Shown in pieces: positions 1-6,218 of a stretch of 6,218 nt of DNA. The stretch covers positions 1 through 6,218 of the forward strand of contig CANHGC010000105.1 of assembly GCA_947460045.1 (NCBI GenBank), in the 5' to 3' direction. The DNA is from Bacteroidota bacterium (lineage in GTDB: Bacteria > Bacteroidota > Bacteroidia > NS11-12g > UBA955). The position numbers and the translations under genes are program-made. Every line of letters starts with the position of its first letter. Position 1 is the stretch's first letter. The notes under the pieces are model-generated. The model did not search any database, was not told where the DNA came from, and worked only from the letters and a program-made list of their open reading frames with translations.

Positions 1-823
1 CATAATCTTTGCCCAACACATTGTGCGGATACTTATAAGCCCAGGCCCAATCTGGCAAACCGGGATTCGCCTTCAAATTCGCAATACCCCAATCGCCATC
101 GCCAGAAAAATGACAACCAAACCTACCCAAGCCGTAACTCAACATCATCGCCGGCCCGCCCGCATCAAACACATGTCGCCAGTGCATCCCTTTTTTGGCG
201 GCATACCAAATCACACCCGCCGCACCGCATATCAGGCCTCCATAGAACGTCCACCCACCGCTGGTAAGCAAATCCATCAAAAAGGTCTCCCAATGAATCT
301 CGCTGGGGGTTTCCAACAAGTGAAACACCTTGGCGCCCAAAAATCCGCTGAGTAGGGCGATGGTGGTGATGTTCGACATATGGGCAGAGGCACCGGATTC
401 AATCACCGTTTCGCTGGGCAATTGGGCCCTTTGCTTTTGATCTGCAGCCCAGGTACGCCATACAGAAAACGCCATCGCCAAGAAACCAAACAACCAGCTG
501 CCTTCGGTAGAAAACACGTGATCTTGGGGTGAAAAGCCATCGCCGGTTTCCACCATCAAATACAAAATTTTATAGCCAAACAAGAACGCCATCACAGCAT
601 TCAACACGTATTCACTTTTAGCCACCGCGCCGCCGGTGATCTGCTTCACTTTCACCTTGGCAAACTGCCCCAATCCGGTTTTGCGATCCAGCTCAGACGA
701 CATCGCCCAGAAAGCCGCGCCAATGCTCATGGCCACAAAAAAGCCAAACGTATTCACCACTTTCAGAAATGGCAGTGATAGGCCAGTAAGATCAAATATG
801 AAATGATAGAGGGTTGGAAACAC
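1..823 (-). CDS. lgt: Lgt-family prolipoprotein diacylglyceryl transferase, C-terminus cut by window edge
   Basis: Inner-membrane enzyme that moves diacylglyceryl from phosphatidylglycerol onto the lipobox cysteine of prolipoproteins, the first step of lipoprotein maturation. 274 residues are visible; the end lies beyond the left edge. I read this frame by hand from the reverse complement. The start is a GTG at 823, chosen because the frame has the mtaB stop just upstream, there is no earlier ATG, and the resulting N-terminus (FPTLYHF, then NTFGFFVAM) resembles Bacteroidota Lgt proteins. Hydrophobic segments lie near residues 16-40, 74-92, 109-122, 152-170 and 192-208. The Lgt signature glycine-arginine motif is GLGRFG at 231-236 (Arg234), followed by SGDGDWGI (240-247) and YPHNV (265-269), forms I recall from the long Bacteroidota Lgt. 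The histidine of the classical HGGL motif is a tyrosine here (TFYGGL, 192-197). The gene follows mtaB by 9 nt and is probably cotranscribed. The family is fairly certain; enzymatic activity is inferred. Confidence 0.82.
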   Translation of the reverse strand, partial: MFPTLYHFIFDLTGLSLPFLKVVNTFGFFVAMSIGAAFWAMSSELDRKTGLGQFAKVKVKQITGGAVAKSEYVLNAVMAFLFGYKILYLMVETGDGFSPQDHVFSTEGSWLFGFLAMAFSVWRTWAADQKQRAQLPSETVIESGASAHMSNITTIALLSGFLGAKVFHLLETPSEIHWETFLMDLLTSGGWTFYGGLICGAAGVIWYAAKKGMHWRHVFDAGGPAMMLSYGLGRFGCHFSGDGDWGIANLKANPGLPDWAWAYKYPHNVLGKDY

Positions 824-832
824 AGGTGCAAG

Positions 833-2140
833 TTAATGCTCAACTCCGGCGTAATCAAATGCTGCGTTCACCCATCCTTGAGAATCCAGTTCAGACAACG
901 TCACATTGGCCACGGTATTCACCAACAACGGGTCATAATCGGTGGCCACTTTGATGTAGTTATCGGTAAAACCAAACATCACCCCTCTGCGCTCTTCCTC
1001 CTCAAACAACACCGGCCTTTGCGTACCCAAGTGCTCACGATAAAAGGCCATGCGCTTCTTTTCACTCAAGCCGCGAAGCATCTCACCGCGCTCCATTCTC
1101 ACTTTCACAGGCACCACATCCTTCATTTTTTTGGCCGTGGTATTGGCCCTTTCCGAATAGGGGAATACGTGCAGGTACGACACCTCCAATTCGTTCAAAA
1201 ACTGATAGGTTTCGAGGAAATGCTCTTCGGTTTCGCCGGGGAAGCCCACAATTACATCCACCCCAATGCCGCAATGGGGCATCAAAGTTTTAATCTTTGC
1301 GATGCGCGAACGGTACAATTCACGCAGATATTTCCGTCGCATGCGCATCAAAATCTCATCGCTACCGCTTTGCAACGGGATGTGAAAATGGGGCACAAAG
1401 CGTTTACTTTTCGATACAAACTCTATGATTTCATCGGTGAGCAAATTGGGTTCGATGCTACTGATTCTGTAGCGATCTACGCCTTCCACCTGATCGATGG
1501 CTTGCACGAGATCAAAAAAAGTTTGTTCATGCTCTACGCCAAAATCGCCGAGGTTCACACCCGTTAACACTATTTCCTTGGCACCTTGCTGGGCGGCTTC
1601 TTCCACCAATTTCAGGGTTGCCTCCACATTGCCACTTCGGCTCTTGCCACGGGCCAATGGAATGGTACAAAAACTGCAAAAATAATCGCACCCGTCTTGC
1701 ACTTTCAAAAAGATGCGGGTTCTATCGCCCAAACTGTAACCGGGCACAAAATCGTTTACTTCTTTGATCGGCGCATTGAAAACCAATGGCTTGGGCTCCT
1801 TCACCAATGTGTGCAAGTGATCTACCAATTGAAATTTCTCTGCGGCGCCGAGCACCATATCTACACCTGGAATTTGTGCGATTTCGTTGGGTTTCAGCTG
1901 CGCATAACATCCAATCACCACCACGTAAGCATTGGGATTTTGCTTCAACGCTTCCCGAACCACCTTTTTACATTTCCGATCGGCATGATCCGTTACGCTG
2001 CATGTGTTGATCACATACAAATCTGCACCGTCTTGAAATTCCTTTTTCTCAAATCCCGCCTTACTCAATTGCTGTCCGATGGCACTGCTTTCAGCAAAAT
2101 TGAGCTTGCAGCCAAGGGTATAAAAAGCAACGGTAGACAT
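833..2140 (-). CDS. mtaB: tRNA t6A37 methylthiotransferase MtaB
   Basis: Radical-SAM methylthiotransferase that converts N6-threonylcarbamoyladenosine at tRNA position 37 to its 2-methylthio form (ms2t6A), in the cytoplasm. The 435 residues match the family's usual length. The N-terminal UPF0004/MTTase domain supplies three cysteines for the auxiliary 4Fe-4S cluster: Cys11 in TLGCKLN, Cys47 in NTCSVT and Cys78 in IGCYAQ. The radical-SAM core has the CxxxCxxC cluster motif at Cys151, Cys155 and Cys158 (GCDYFCSFC), followed by IPLARG. Other conserved pieces are LTGVNLGDFG (192-201), SSIEP (227-231), HIPLQSGS (253-260), DVIVGFPGET (295-304) and FPYSERANT (326-334). The last 60 or so residues form a short TRAM-like RNA-binding segment. 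TLGCKLN and the IPLARG context favour MtaB over MiaB or RimO. The ATG at 2140 is the first residue of the conserved N-terminus, and a -7 box lies 18 nt upstream. It depends on Fe-S supply, as hscA nearby does. Confidence 0.93.
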   Translation of the reverse strand: MSTVAFYTLGCKLNFAESSAIGQQLSKAGFEKKEFQDGADLYVINTCSVTDHADRKCKKVVREALKQNPNAYVVVIGCYAQLKPNEIAQIPGVDMVLGAAEKFQLVDHLHTLVKEPKPLVFNAPIKEVNDFVPGYSLGDRTRIFLKVQDGCDYFCSFCTIPLARGKSRSGNVEATLKLVEEAAQQGAKEIVLTGVNLGDFGVEHEQTFFDLVQAIDQVEGVDRYRISSIEPNLLTDEIIEFVSKSKRFVPHFHIPLQSGSDEILMRMRRKYLRELYRSRIAKIKTLMPHCGIGVDVIVGFPGETEEHFLETYQFLNELEVSYLHVFPYSERANTTAKKMKDVVPVKVRMERGEMLRGLSEKKRMAFYREHLGTQRPVLFEEEERRGVMFGFTDNYIKVATDYDPLLVNTVANVTLSELDSQGWVNAAFDYAGVEH

Positions 2141-2158
2141 GAATTGTGATAAGAATTA

Positions 2159-2166
2159 CAAAGGTA
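2159..2166 (-). promoter_or_regulatory. Bacteroidota -7 promoter box for mtaB-lgt
   Basis: On the minus strand the sequence reads TACCTTTG, an exact match to the TAnnTTTG -7 element of the Bacteroidota primary sigma factor. It ends 18 nt before the mtaB ATG. There is no perfect TTTG -33 box at the usual spacing, but a T-run lies about 20 nt upstream, overlapping the stop codon region of the barrel gene. This suggests that mtaB and lgt can be transcribed separately from hscA and the barrel gene. Pattern match only. Confidence 0.55.
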
Positions 2167-2184
2167 CGGAATCTCCGCGGGTTC

Positions 2185-2964
2185 TTAAAAAACCAAAGCA
2201 AATTCCAAACTCCAGGTGCCAATCATCTGAGGCGTACCGGGTTTTTCCTTTTTGGGATCTGTGGTGGGAGAAATCAGCTCTTGCTCAGTTTCAGGGATGC
2301 CATCGTTGTTCAAATCCACCAACCCACGGATCACAAAATCATCGTTCAAATTCCTCAATCCCATTTTCATCGACACCGAATAACCAAAAGATTCACCGCG
2401 CGATTGATACCCCACAGAGGCCTGATAATCCATGAGTTTGATGGGCAATCTATTCCACTTCTCAGTAGAATTAAAGGTACTCAATGAGGTTGGCAGTGGC
2501 GTTTTTGCGGGCCCCACATACATCACAGAATTGAAATTGTATCCCAATTGCAAGCCCGCCTGTATCTGTTTGATGTTTTTATCGCGCTGCTTCGATAAGC
2601 GATAGGTCATCAACAAGGGCACATCCATGCTCATGATGGCGATTTTGGTGTAACTCCGATTGATGTTTGAATCGCCCTGTCTCCCATTGGCAAAATTGCT
2701 GCCCCGCATCCGCAGATCCAGCCCTGTTTGAAACCCCAATGGCGAACGCTTTTCAGGATTCGTGTGAAAATAAAATCCCGCCATAAACCCAACGGTTGGC
2801 CTTGGATTGATCAACTTACCGCCATACATCGAATTCAAGCCCATCCCCAATTTCAAACCATAATTCTGCCGACCATCATATTCCAAATCAGACACAGCTT
2901 GGGCATTTCCTTGAACAGACATCATGCCGATACAGGTCACCAAAATCCACTGTTTGATTTTCAT
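2185..2964 (-). CDS. PorT-like outer-membrane beta-barrel protein
   Basis: Probable small outer-membrane beta-barrel protein of 259 residues; its specific role is unknown. Residues 1-23 look like a Sec signal peptide: Lys-rich start, hydrophobic core, and likely cleavage after AQA. The mature part begins with YGLKLGMGLNSMYGG (35-49), the glycine-rich first strand typical of OMP_b-brl_2/PorT-family proteins. Alternating strands follow, such as VGFMAGFYFHT (58-68), LGFQTGLDLRMRG (76-88), IQAGLQLGYNF (134-144) and FGYSVSMKMGLRNL (193-206). The chain ends in WSLEFALVF with a terminal Phe, as expected for recognition by the BAM complex. A DxNxDG calcium-binding-like loop sits at 217-222 (DLNNDG), before the last strand. 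Cys11 does not form a lipobox because Thr precedes it. The start lies 12 nt after the hscA stop with no promoter box between, so cotranscription with hscA is likely. The fold is fairly sure; the function is not recognised. Confidence 0.75.
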   Translation of the reverse strand: MKIKQWILVTCIGMMSVQGNAQAVSDLEYDGRQNYGLKLGMGLNSMYGGKLINPRPTVGFMAGFYFHTNPEKRSPLGFQTGLDLRMRGSNFANGRQGDSNINRSYTKIAIMSMDVPLLMTYRLSKQRDKNIKQIQAGLQLGYNFNSVMYVGPAKTPLPTSLSTFNSTEKWNRLPIKLMDYQASVGYQSRGESFGYSVSMKMGLRNLNDDFVIRGLVDLNNDGIPETEQELISPTTDPKKEKPGTPQMIGTWSLEFALVF

Positions 2965-2976
2965 TGTTCTTTGCGA

Positions 2977-4848
2977 TTAAATTTCTTTTCCTTTGAGTGC
3001 CGCCGAAACCGCTACATCCATCAATCGCTCAGCAAACGGACGTGTATAATCGTTCAAATCCGTTACCGCAGAGAGAATCATGTCTTTTTCGGCTCGCTCT
3101 TGCAATAGACACTCCAAGGCCACAATGCGTTGTTTGGTACCCTCGATTTCTTCTGCATTCATCAAATTGGCATTTTTCTCCATGAATCTTTGAGCCAAAT
3201 ACACCAATTGCTGTCCTTCATTGATGGCTTCCTGATGAAGGCGTGTTTGAATATCGGCCTGAGCAAACTGGAATCCTTCGAGCAGCATTTTTTCTACTTG
3301 ATCGTCTGTAAGTCCGTATTGGGGTTTGATTTCGATGTGTTGAACCACACCGCTTCTCAATTCTTTGGCTTGCACTTTCAGCAGACCATCGGCATCGAGC
3401 GCAAAAACCACTTCAATTTTGGGCAGGCCTGCGGGCATCGCTGGTATTCCTTTGAGCACAAACTCACCCAACTTCCTGTTTTCCGATACCATTTCTCTTT
3501 CGCCTTGATAGATACTGATCATCAAATTCACCTGACCGTCTACGGAGGTGGTATACTCTCGACCCACTTTACAGGGGATTTTGTTATTTCTTGGAATCAG
3601 CACATCCATCAAACCACCGGCTGTTTCAATACCCAAACTCAGGGGGGTCACATCCAACAGCAACACATCTTTTCGATTACCCGCCAGCACGTCGGCCTCT
3701 ATGGCAGCGCCCAATGCCACCACTTCATCGGGATTGATCTGATTGTTCACGGTTACATGCGGGAACATACCACTGAGCAATTTCAATACTTCCGGATAGC
3801 GGGTAGAACCTCCCACCATCACCACCGCTTCGATGTGCTCGGGTTTTAGTTGAGCATCGCGGAGGGCGGCCGCAATGCAATCTTTGGTTTTGAGCATGAG
3901 TGGTCTTGCGGCCGCCTCCAAACCATGATAATCCAACCGCAAATCAACCACGCTGCCATCGCCCAAATCAAAGACATGCACAAACACTTTATCTTCATTG
4001 GCACCCAAAAACACCTTCGCTTCCTCTGCCAACAATCGCAATCGATGTACATCGCCCACAGCCGTTAGTTCCGACAAAACCACTTGCTCCGATTGCCAAT
4101 GCATCATCACCGATCGATCAATATCATCGCCACCCAACGCAGTATCACCCTTGGTAGATAGCACCTCAAATACGCCATCTTCTATTTTCAATATGGACAC
4201 ATCAAACGTGCCTCCCCCCAAATCATACACCAACACCGTTTGCTCTTTGTCTCTATCCAACCCAATGCCATAGCTCAAACTCGCTGCAGTGGGTTCATTT
4301 ACGATGCGCAACACCTCCAACCCCGCCAATTTCCCCGCATCCCTTGTGGCTTGTCGCTGAGAATCATTGAAATACGCAGGCACAGTAACCACCGCTTGCA
4401 ATACATCGGCATTCAAAACGCGCTCCGCCTTTTGCTTCAACTCCCGCAGGATGATGGCGCTCAACTCTATCGGATTGTAAAATCGATCATCGACCTGCAC
4501 CTTTACCATCGCGTCCTTTTCCTCATCGATGATTCTATAACCCAAATAAGATTGAAACGCGGCAATGTCTTTATAGCTCTTTCCCAACAGCCTTTTCACA
4601 CTAAACACGGTACGATCGGGGCGATCAACCAAACCCGATTTTGCCAATACCCCCACTTGGGCAACGCCCCCATCGCCAAAAGCAATCACCGAAGGCACCA
4701 ATGCACCCATGGCATCGGCGATGATTTCCGCAGCGCCTGAGGCAGGATTCACCCACGCCACCAAACTGTTCGTGGTTCCCAAATCAATCCCAACCACCAC
4801 TTGCGGCTTGGCCACTTTCCCTGAAATATCTATTTTAATTTTTGCCAT
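2977..4848 (-). CDS. hscA: Fe-S cluster assembly Hsp70 chaperone HscA
   Basis: Cytoplasmic Hsp70 specialised for iron-sulfur assembly. In studied bacteria it binds the scaffold IscU with the J-protein HscB and uses ATP to help release the cluster. The 623 residues fit HscA. The nucleotide-binding domain has GIDLGTTNS (20-28), FSVKRLLGK with catalytic-type Lys85, [11 protein letters not shown] (184-194, Glu185), [13 protein letters not shown] (208-220, Asp209 and Thr214) and [12 protein letters not shown] (343-354). The interdomain linker is [15 protein letters not shown] (394-408), followed by the substrate-binding beta domain and a helical lid. Three things favour HscA over DnaK: a roughly 17-residue extension before GIDLGTTNS, a shortened loop at about 252-267 where DnaK has its longer nucleotide-exchange-factor loop, and no acidic DnaK-like C-terminal tail. 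No iscS, iscU, hscB or fdx is in the window, so the gene is separated from a classical isc cluster, at least on this side. A -7 box lies 21 nt upstream. Confidence 0.9.
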   Translation of the reverse strand: MAKIKIDISGKVAKPQVVVGIDLGTTNSLVAWVNPASGAAEIIADAMGALVPSVIAFGDGGVAQVGVLAKSGLVDRPDRTVFSVKRLLGKSYKDIAAFQSYLGYRIIDEEKDAMVKVQVDDRFYNPIELSAIILRELKQKAERVLNADVLQAVVTVPAYFNDSQRQATRDAGKLAGLEVLRIVNEPTAASLSYGIGLDRDKEQTVLVYDLGGGTFDVSILKIEDGVFEVLSTKGDTALGGDDIDRSVMMHWQSEQVVLSELTAVGDVHRLRLLAEEAKVFLGANEDKVFVHVFDLGDGSVVDLRLDYHGLEAAARPLMLKTKDCIAAALRDAQLKPEHIEAVVMVGGSTRYPEVLKLLSGMFPHVTVNNQINPDEVVALGAAIEADVLAGNRKDVLLLDVTPLSLGIETAGGLMDVLIPRNNKIPCKVGREYTTSVDGQVNLMISIYQGEREMVSENRKLGEFVLKGIPAMPAGLPKIEVVFALDADGLLKVQAKELRSGVVQHIEIKPQYGLTDDQVEKMLLEGFQFAQADIQTRLHQEAINEGQQLVYLAQRFMEKNANLMNAEEIEGTKQRIVALECLLQERAEKDMILSAVTDLNDYTRPFAERLMDVAVSAALKGKEI

Positions 4849-4869
4849 CGATCGCTCACTTTCAATTCA

Positions 4870-4877
4870 CAAAGTTA
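4870..4877 (-). promoter_or_regulatory. Bacteroidota -7 promoter box for hscA
   Basis: The minus strand reads TAACTTTG, an exact TAnnTTTG match, ending 21 nt before the hscA ATG. The -33 side is weak: a CTTG at 4901-4904 is 23 nt away and lies inside a small inverted repeat. It would drive hscA and the barrel gene 12 nt downstream of it. Confidence 0.55.
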
Positions 4878-4959
4878 CTGCTGAAAAACAAATCTTGACA
4901 CAAGTAAATTCATCAGTTCGTGACATTCTTATGACCAAATCCTTACAATTCGGATAGGC

Positions 4960-4978
4960 CTCAGCCCATGGGCTTGAG
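4960..4978. repeat. Inverted repeat (possible operator) at the promoter of the HmuY-like gene
   Basis: The centre AGCCCATGGGCT (4963-4974) is a perfect 12-bp palindrome. Allowing one bulged T, the arms extend to CTCA at 4960-4963 and TGAG at 4975-4978. It sits one base upstream of the plus-strand -7 box, in the -33/-7 spacer where a bound regulator would block transcription. It does not resemble a Fur box. There is no T-tract, so it is not a terminator. The regulatory role is inference from position. Confidence 0.35.
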
Positions 4979-4979
4979 A

Positions 4980-4987
4980 TAATTTTG
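4980..4987 (+). promoter_or_regulatory. Bacteroidota -7 promoter box for the HmuY-like gene
   Basis: TAATTTTG matches TAnnTTTG exactly and ends 14 nt before the ATG at 5002, implying a very short leader. No TTTG -33 element is found at normal spacing, so the promoter may be weak or activator-dependent. The start codon is preceded by an A-rich run (GAAAAAC) instead of a Shine-Dalgarno sequence. Confidence 0.5.
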
Positions 4988-5001
4988 CGACACCGAAAAA
5001 C

Positions 5002-6218
5002 ATGAAAAAAGCACACTTAATTCTAGGCACCGTGATTGCAACACTGTGCAGCAACCCCATCCAGGCGCAAACCGTTGTTTCTGACTCTGTGGCGATGGGC
5101 GCTGGATACGGCAAAGCGGTTTATTACAACATCAGAACGGGCGCTGAAGCATCGGCCCCAATAGACCAATGGCATTTTTCACACACCACCGTGTCGCGCG
5201 ACAACTGTATCCGCGTAAACCACATGGGCGGTGTTGAGGTGTATGCTTACCCAAAAGGCGACAACACACAGTTTTCTCAGTTCGATACTTCAGGTTGGGC
5301 CTCATGGAAGAAATTTTACAACGATATCAATGTGCATGAAAAAGGCGCCTTGAACCAAGCCACAAACCCAGGTAATATGTGGGATTTCAGCTGGGGCGTT
5401 TATGACCCTACCACCAAAGAGGTTGCTGGCGATTCGCTCTACCTGTTTGTAATTACCCACCCTGGAATAGGTACCGGTAAATCTTTCGTAAAGTTCATGC
5501 CCATCAAACAAAACCCCAACGGCGATTTCATTTTCCGCACAGCGATGGTGGATGGCACTTCAGACAAAACAGACACGATGTTACAGAGCAGCGCCACTGG
5601 CAAGAGCTATAAATATTACACATTGGGTGTGGGCGATGTATTCCCTGAGCCTTCCCGCGACAATTGGGATTTATTGTTCACCCGTTATTATACACTCACA
5701 ACCCCTCCCGGCGGCGGAACACCCGTGATGTACCCAACCATGGGCGTTGAAAGCAAACGTGGAAACCGCGTGGCTAAAGTAACCACCTACGGATGGGATA
5801 TGCTCGCCTCAAACCCAAAACAAGCCATTGCCGGCGTAAAAATGCCAGGCACACCGGCCGAATTGAGCAAAGACATGACCCGCATCGGCGGAGACTGGAA
5901 GTCGTTTGACAACAGCACCGGCAAATGGACCATCCAAACCCAATGGAATTATGTGGTAGAAAGCGTTCGTAACCTTTCTGGTAGTGCAGACACCGCCTAT
6001 TACATGATGTCGTTCACCGGCTTCACCGGCTCATCGCGTGGCGAAAGTCAGTTCCGCAAATTGGCCCTTACGCCCACCGCCTCCGTGCGCAGCGAAAAGA
6101 AACAGGCCTTGGTAAAATTGTTCCCCAACCCCGTTCAAAACAGTTTGATGATCTGGGCACCCGAACAAAAATCCGTATCAAGTGTAAGCATATTGGCCGC
6201 CGATGGCAGAATCGTTTC
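5002..6218 (+). CDS. Secreted HmuY-like protein with T9SS sorting domain, C-terminus cut by window edge
   Basis: Probable cell-surface or secreted protein; 405 codons are visible and the frame is open to the right edge. Residues 1-22 are a Sec signal peptide (MKK start, hydrophobic core, end at IQA). The body resembles the HmuY-like family of Bacteroidota. A first unit has KAVYYNIRTG (38-47), DQWHFS (55-60) and NCIRVNHMGGVEVYAY (68-83). A middle strand region has GDSLYLFVI (143-151) and GDFIFRTAMVDGTSD (174-188). A second unit has KYYTLG (204-209), NWDLLFTRYY (221-230) and YPTMGVESKRGNRVAKV (244-260). GGDWKSFDN (296-304) and YYMMSFTGFTGS (333-344) follow. From about residue 370 a type A T9SS sorting domain begins, KLFPNPVQNSLMIW (372-385) then ILAADGRIV (397-405), with perhaps 30-35 residues missing. 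P. gingivalis HmuY binds heme; heme binding here is not shown, and many family members have unknown ligands. It is transcribed divergently from hscA. Confidence 0.78.
   Translation, partial: MKKAHLILGTVIATLCSNPIQAQTVVSDSVAMGAGYGKAVYYNIRTGAEASAPIDQWHFSHTTVSRDNCIRVNHMGGVEVYAYPKGDNTQFSQFDTSGWASWKKFYNDINVHEKGALNQATNPGNMWDFSWGVYDPTTKEVAGDSLYLFVITHPGIGTGKSFVKFMPIKQNPNGDFIFRTAMVDGTSDKTDTMLQSSATGKSYKYYTLGVGDVFPEPSRDNWDLLFTRYYTLTTPPGGGTPVMYPTMGVESKRGNRVAKVTTYGWDMLASNPKQAIAGVKMPGTPAELSKDMTRIGGDWKSFDNSTGKWTIQTQWNYVVESVRNLSGSADTAYYMMSFTGFTGSSRGESQFRKLALTPTASVRSEKKQALVKLFPNPVQNSLMIWAPEQKSVSSVSILAADGRIV

Larger units (their letters stand above)
4849..5001. promoter_or_regulatory. Divergent intergenic region between hscA and the HmuY-like gene
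   Basis: The 153 bp between two divergently transcribed genes contain outward-facing TAnnTTTG boxes (minus at 4870-4877, plus at 4980-4987). They also hold two small dyads: CTTGACACAAG at 4894-4904, near where the hscA -33 element should lie, and AGCCCATGGGCT at 4963-4974, next to the -7 box of the HmuY-like gene. No credible small open reading frame or RNA gene is visible here. Confidence 0.7.

Noticed and set aside
23..355. A 110-codon plus-strand open frame at the left edge
   Set aside because: It overlaps the lgt-family frame on the other strand, which carries recognisable motifs; the plus-strand product does not.
803..1567. A 254-codon plus-strand open frame opposite mtaB and the lgt start
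   Set aside because: It is antisense to a clearly conserved enzyme, is rich in His, Gln, Phe and Ile, and has no recognisable domain. It is a shadow of the mtaB codons.
2170..2185. GC-rich CCGCGG segment between the barrel gene and mtaB as a possible terminator
   Set aside because: The arms do not form a convincing stem followed by a T-run in the right direction.
2930..2935. Possible lipobox around Cys11 of the barrel protein
   Set aside because: The residue before the cysteine is Thr, not Gly, Ala or Ser; the hydrophobic core continues past it, and a normal signal-peptidase site (AQA) follows at residue 23.
3130..3849. A 239-codon plus-strand open frame opposite hscA, and a similar one at 4240-4740
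   Set aside because: Both run antisense through conserved Hsp70 sequence, have low-complexity His/Gln/Phe-rich composition, and show no signal peptide or domain.
4895..4900. TTGACA resembling a sigma-70 -35 box
   Set aside because: No TATAAT-like -10 is found 16-18 nt downstream, and Bacteroidota promoters use the TTTG/TAnnTTTG pattern instead.
6013..6030. A 9-bp direct repeat (TTCACCGGC twice) in the HmuY-like gene
   Set aside because: It encodes FTGFTG, residues 338-343, inside a family-typical strand. Two copies are too few to call a repeat element.

Overview
The window looks like ordinary chromosomal DNA of a member of the Bacteroidota, perhaps of the Chitinophagales/Sphingobacteriales type. 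Four signs support this. Three gene starts are each preceded by the TAnnTTTG -7 box typical of the Bacteroidota housekeeping sigma factor. There are no clear Shine-Dalgarno sequences. A gene on the right encodes a HmuY-like protein ending in a type IX secretion (T9SS) sorting domain. The Lgt-like protein on the left has the long form seen in this phylum. The order within the phylum is a guess.

Layout. Positions 1-4848 hold four minus-strand genes packed tightly together. Read in the direction of transcription they are hscA (4848-2977), an outer-membrane beta-barrel protein of the PorT-like type (2964-2185), mtaB (2140-833) and an lgt-family gene (823 to beyond the left edge). A 153-bp divergent intergenic region (4849-5001) separates hscA from a plus-strand gene for a secreted HmuY-like protein. 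That gene starts at 5002 and runs off the right edge. No stretch longer than about 150 bp lacks a gene.

Transcription. The spacing (12 nt from hscA to the barrel gene, 44 nt from the barrel gene to mtaB, 9 nt from mtaB to lgt) and the -7 boxes suggest two minus-strand units. hscA and the barrel gene would be read from a promoter near 4870-4877, and mtaB and lgt from one near 2159-2166. The HmuY-like gene has its own promoter box at 4980-4987, directly beside a 12-bp perfect palindrome that could be an operator.

Functions. HscA is the specialised Hsp70 of iron-sulfur cluster assembly. MtaB is an iron-sulfur radical-SAM enzyme that modifies tRNA position 37. Lgt puts the diacylglyceryl group on lipoproteins. 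The barrel and HmuY-like proteins belong to the outer membrane or cell surface. An iron/Fe-S theme linking hscA, mtaB and the HmuY-like gene can be imagined but is not demonstrated. I see no mobile element, CRISPR array, RNA gene or defence system, and nothing that I would call a new system.
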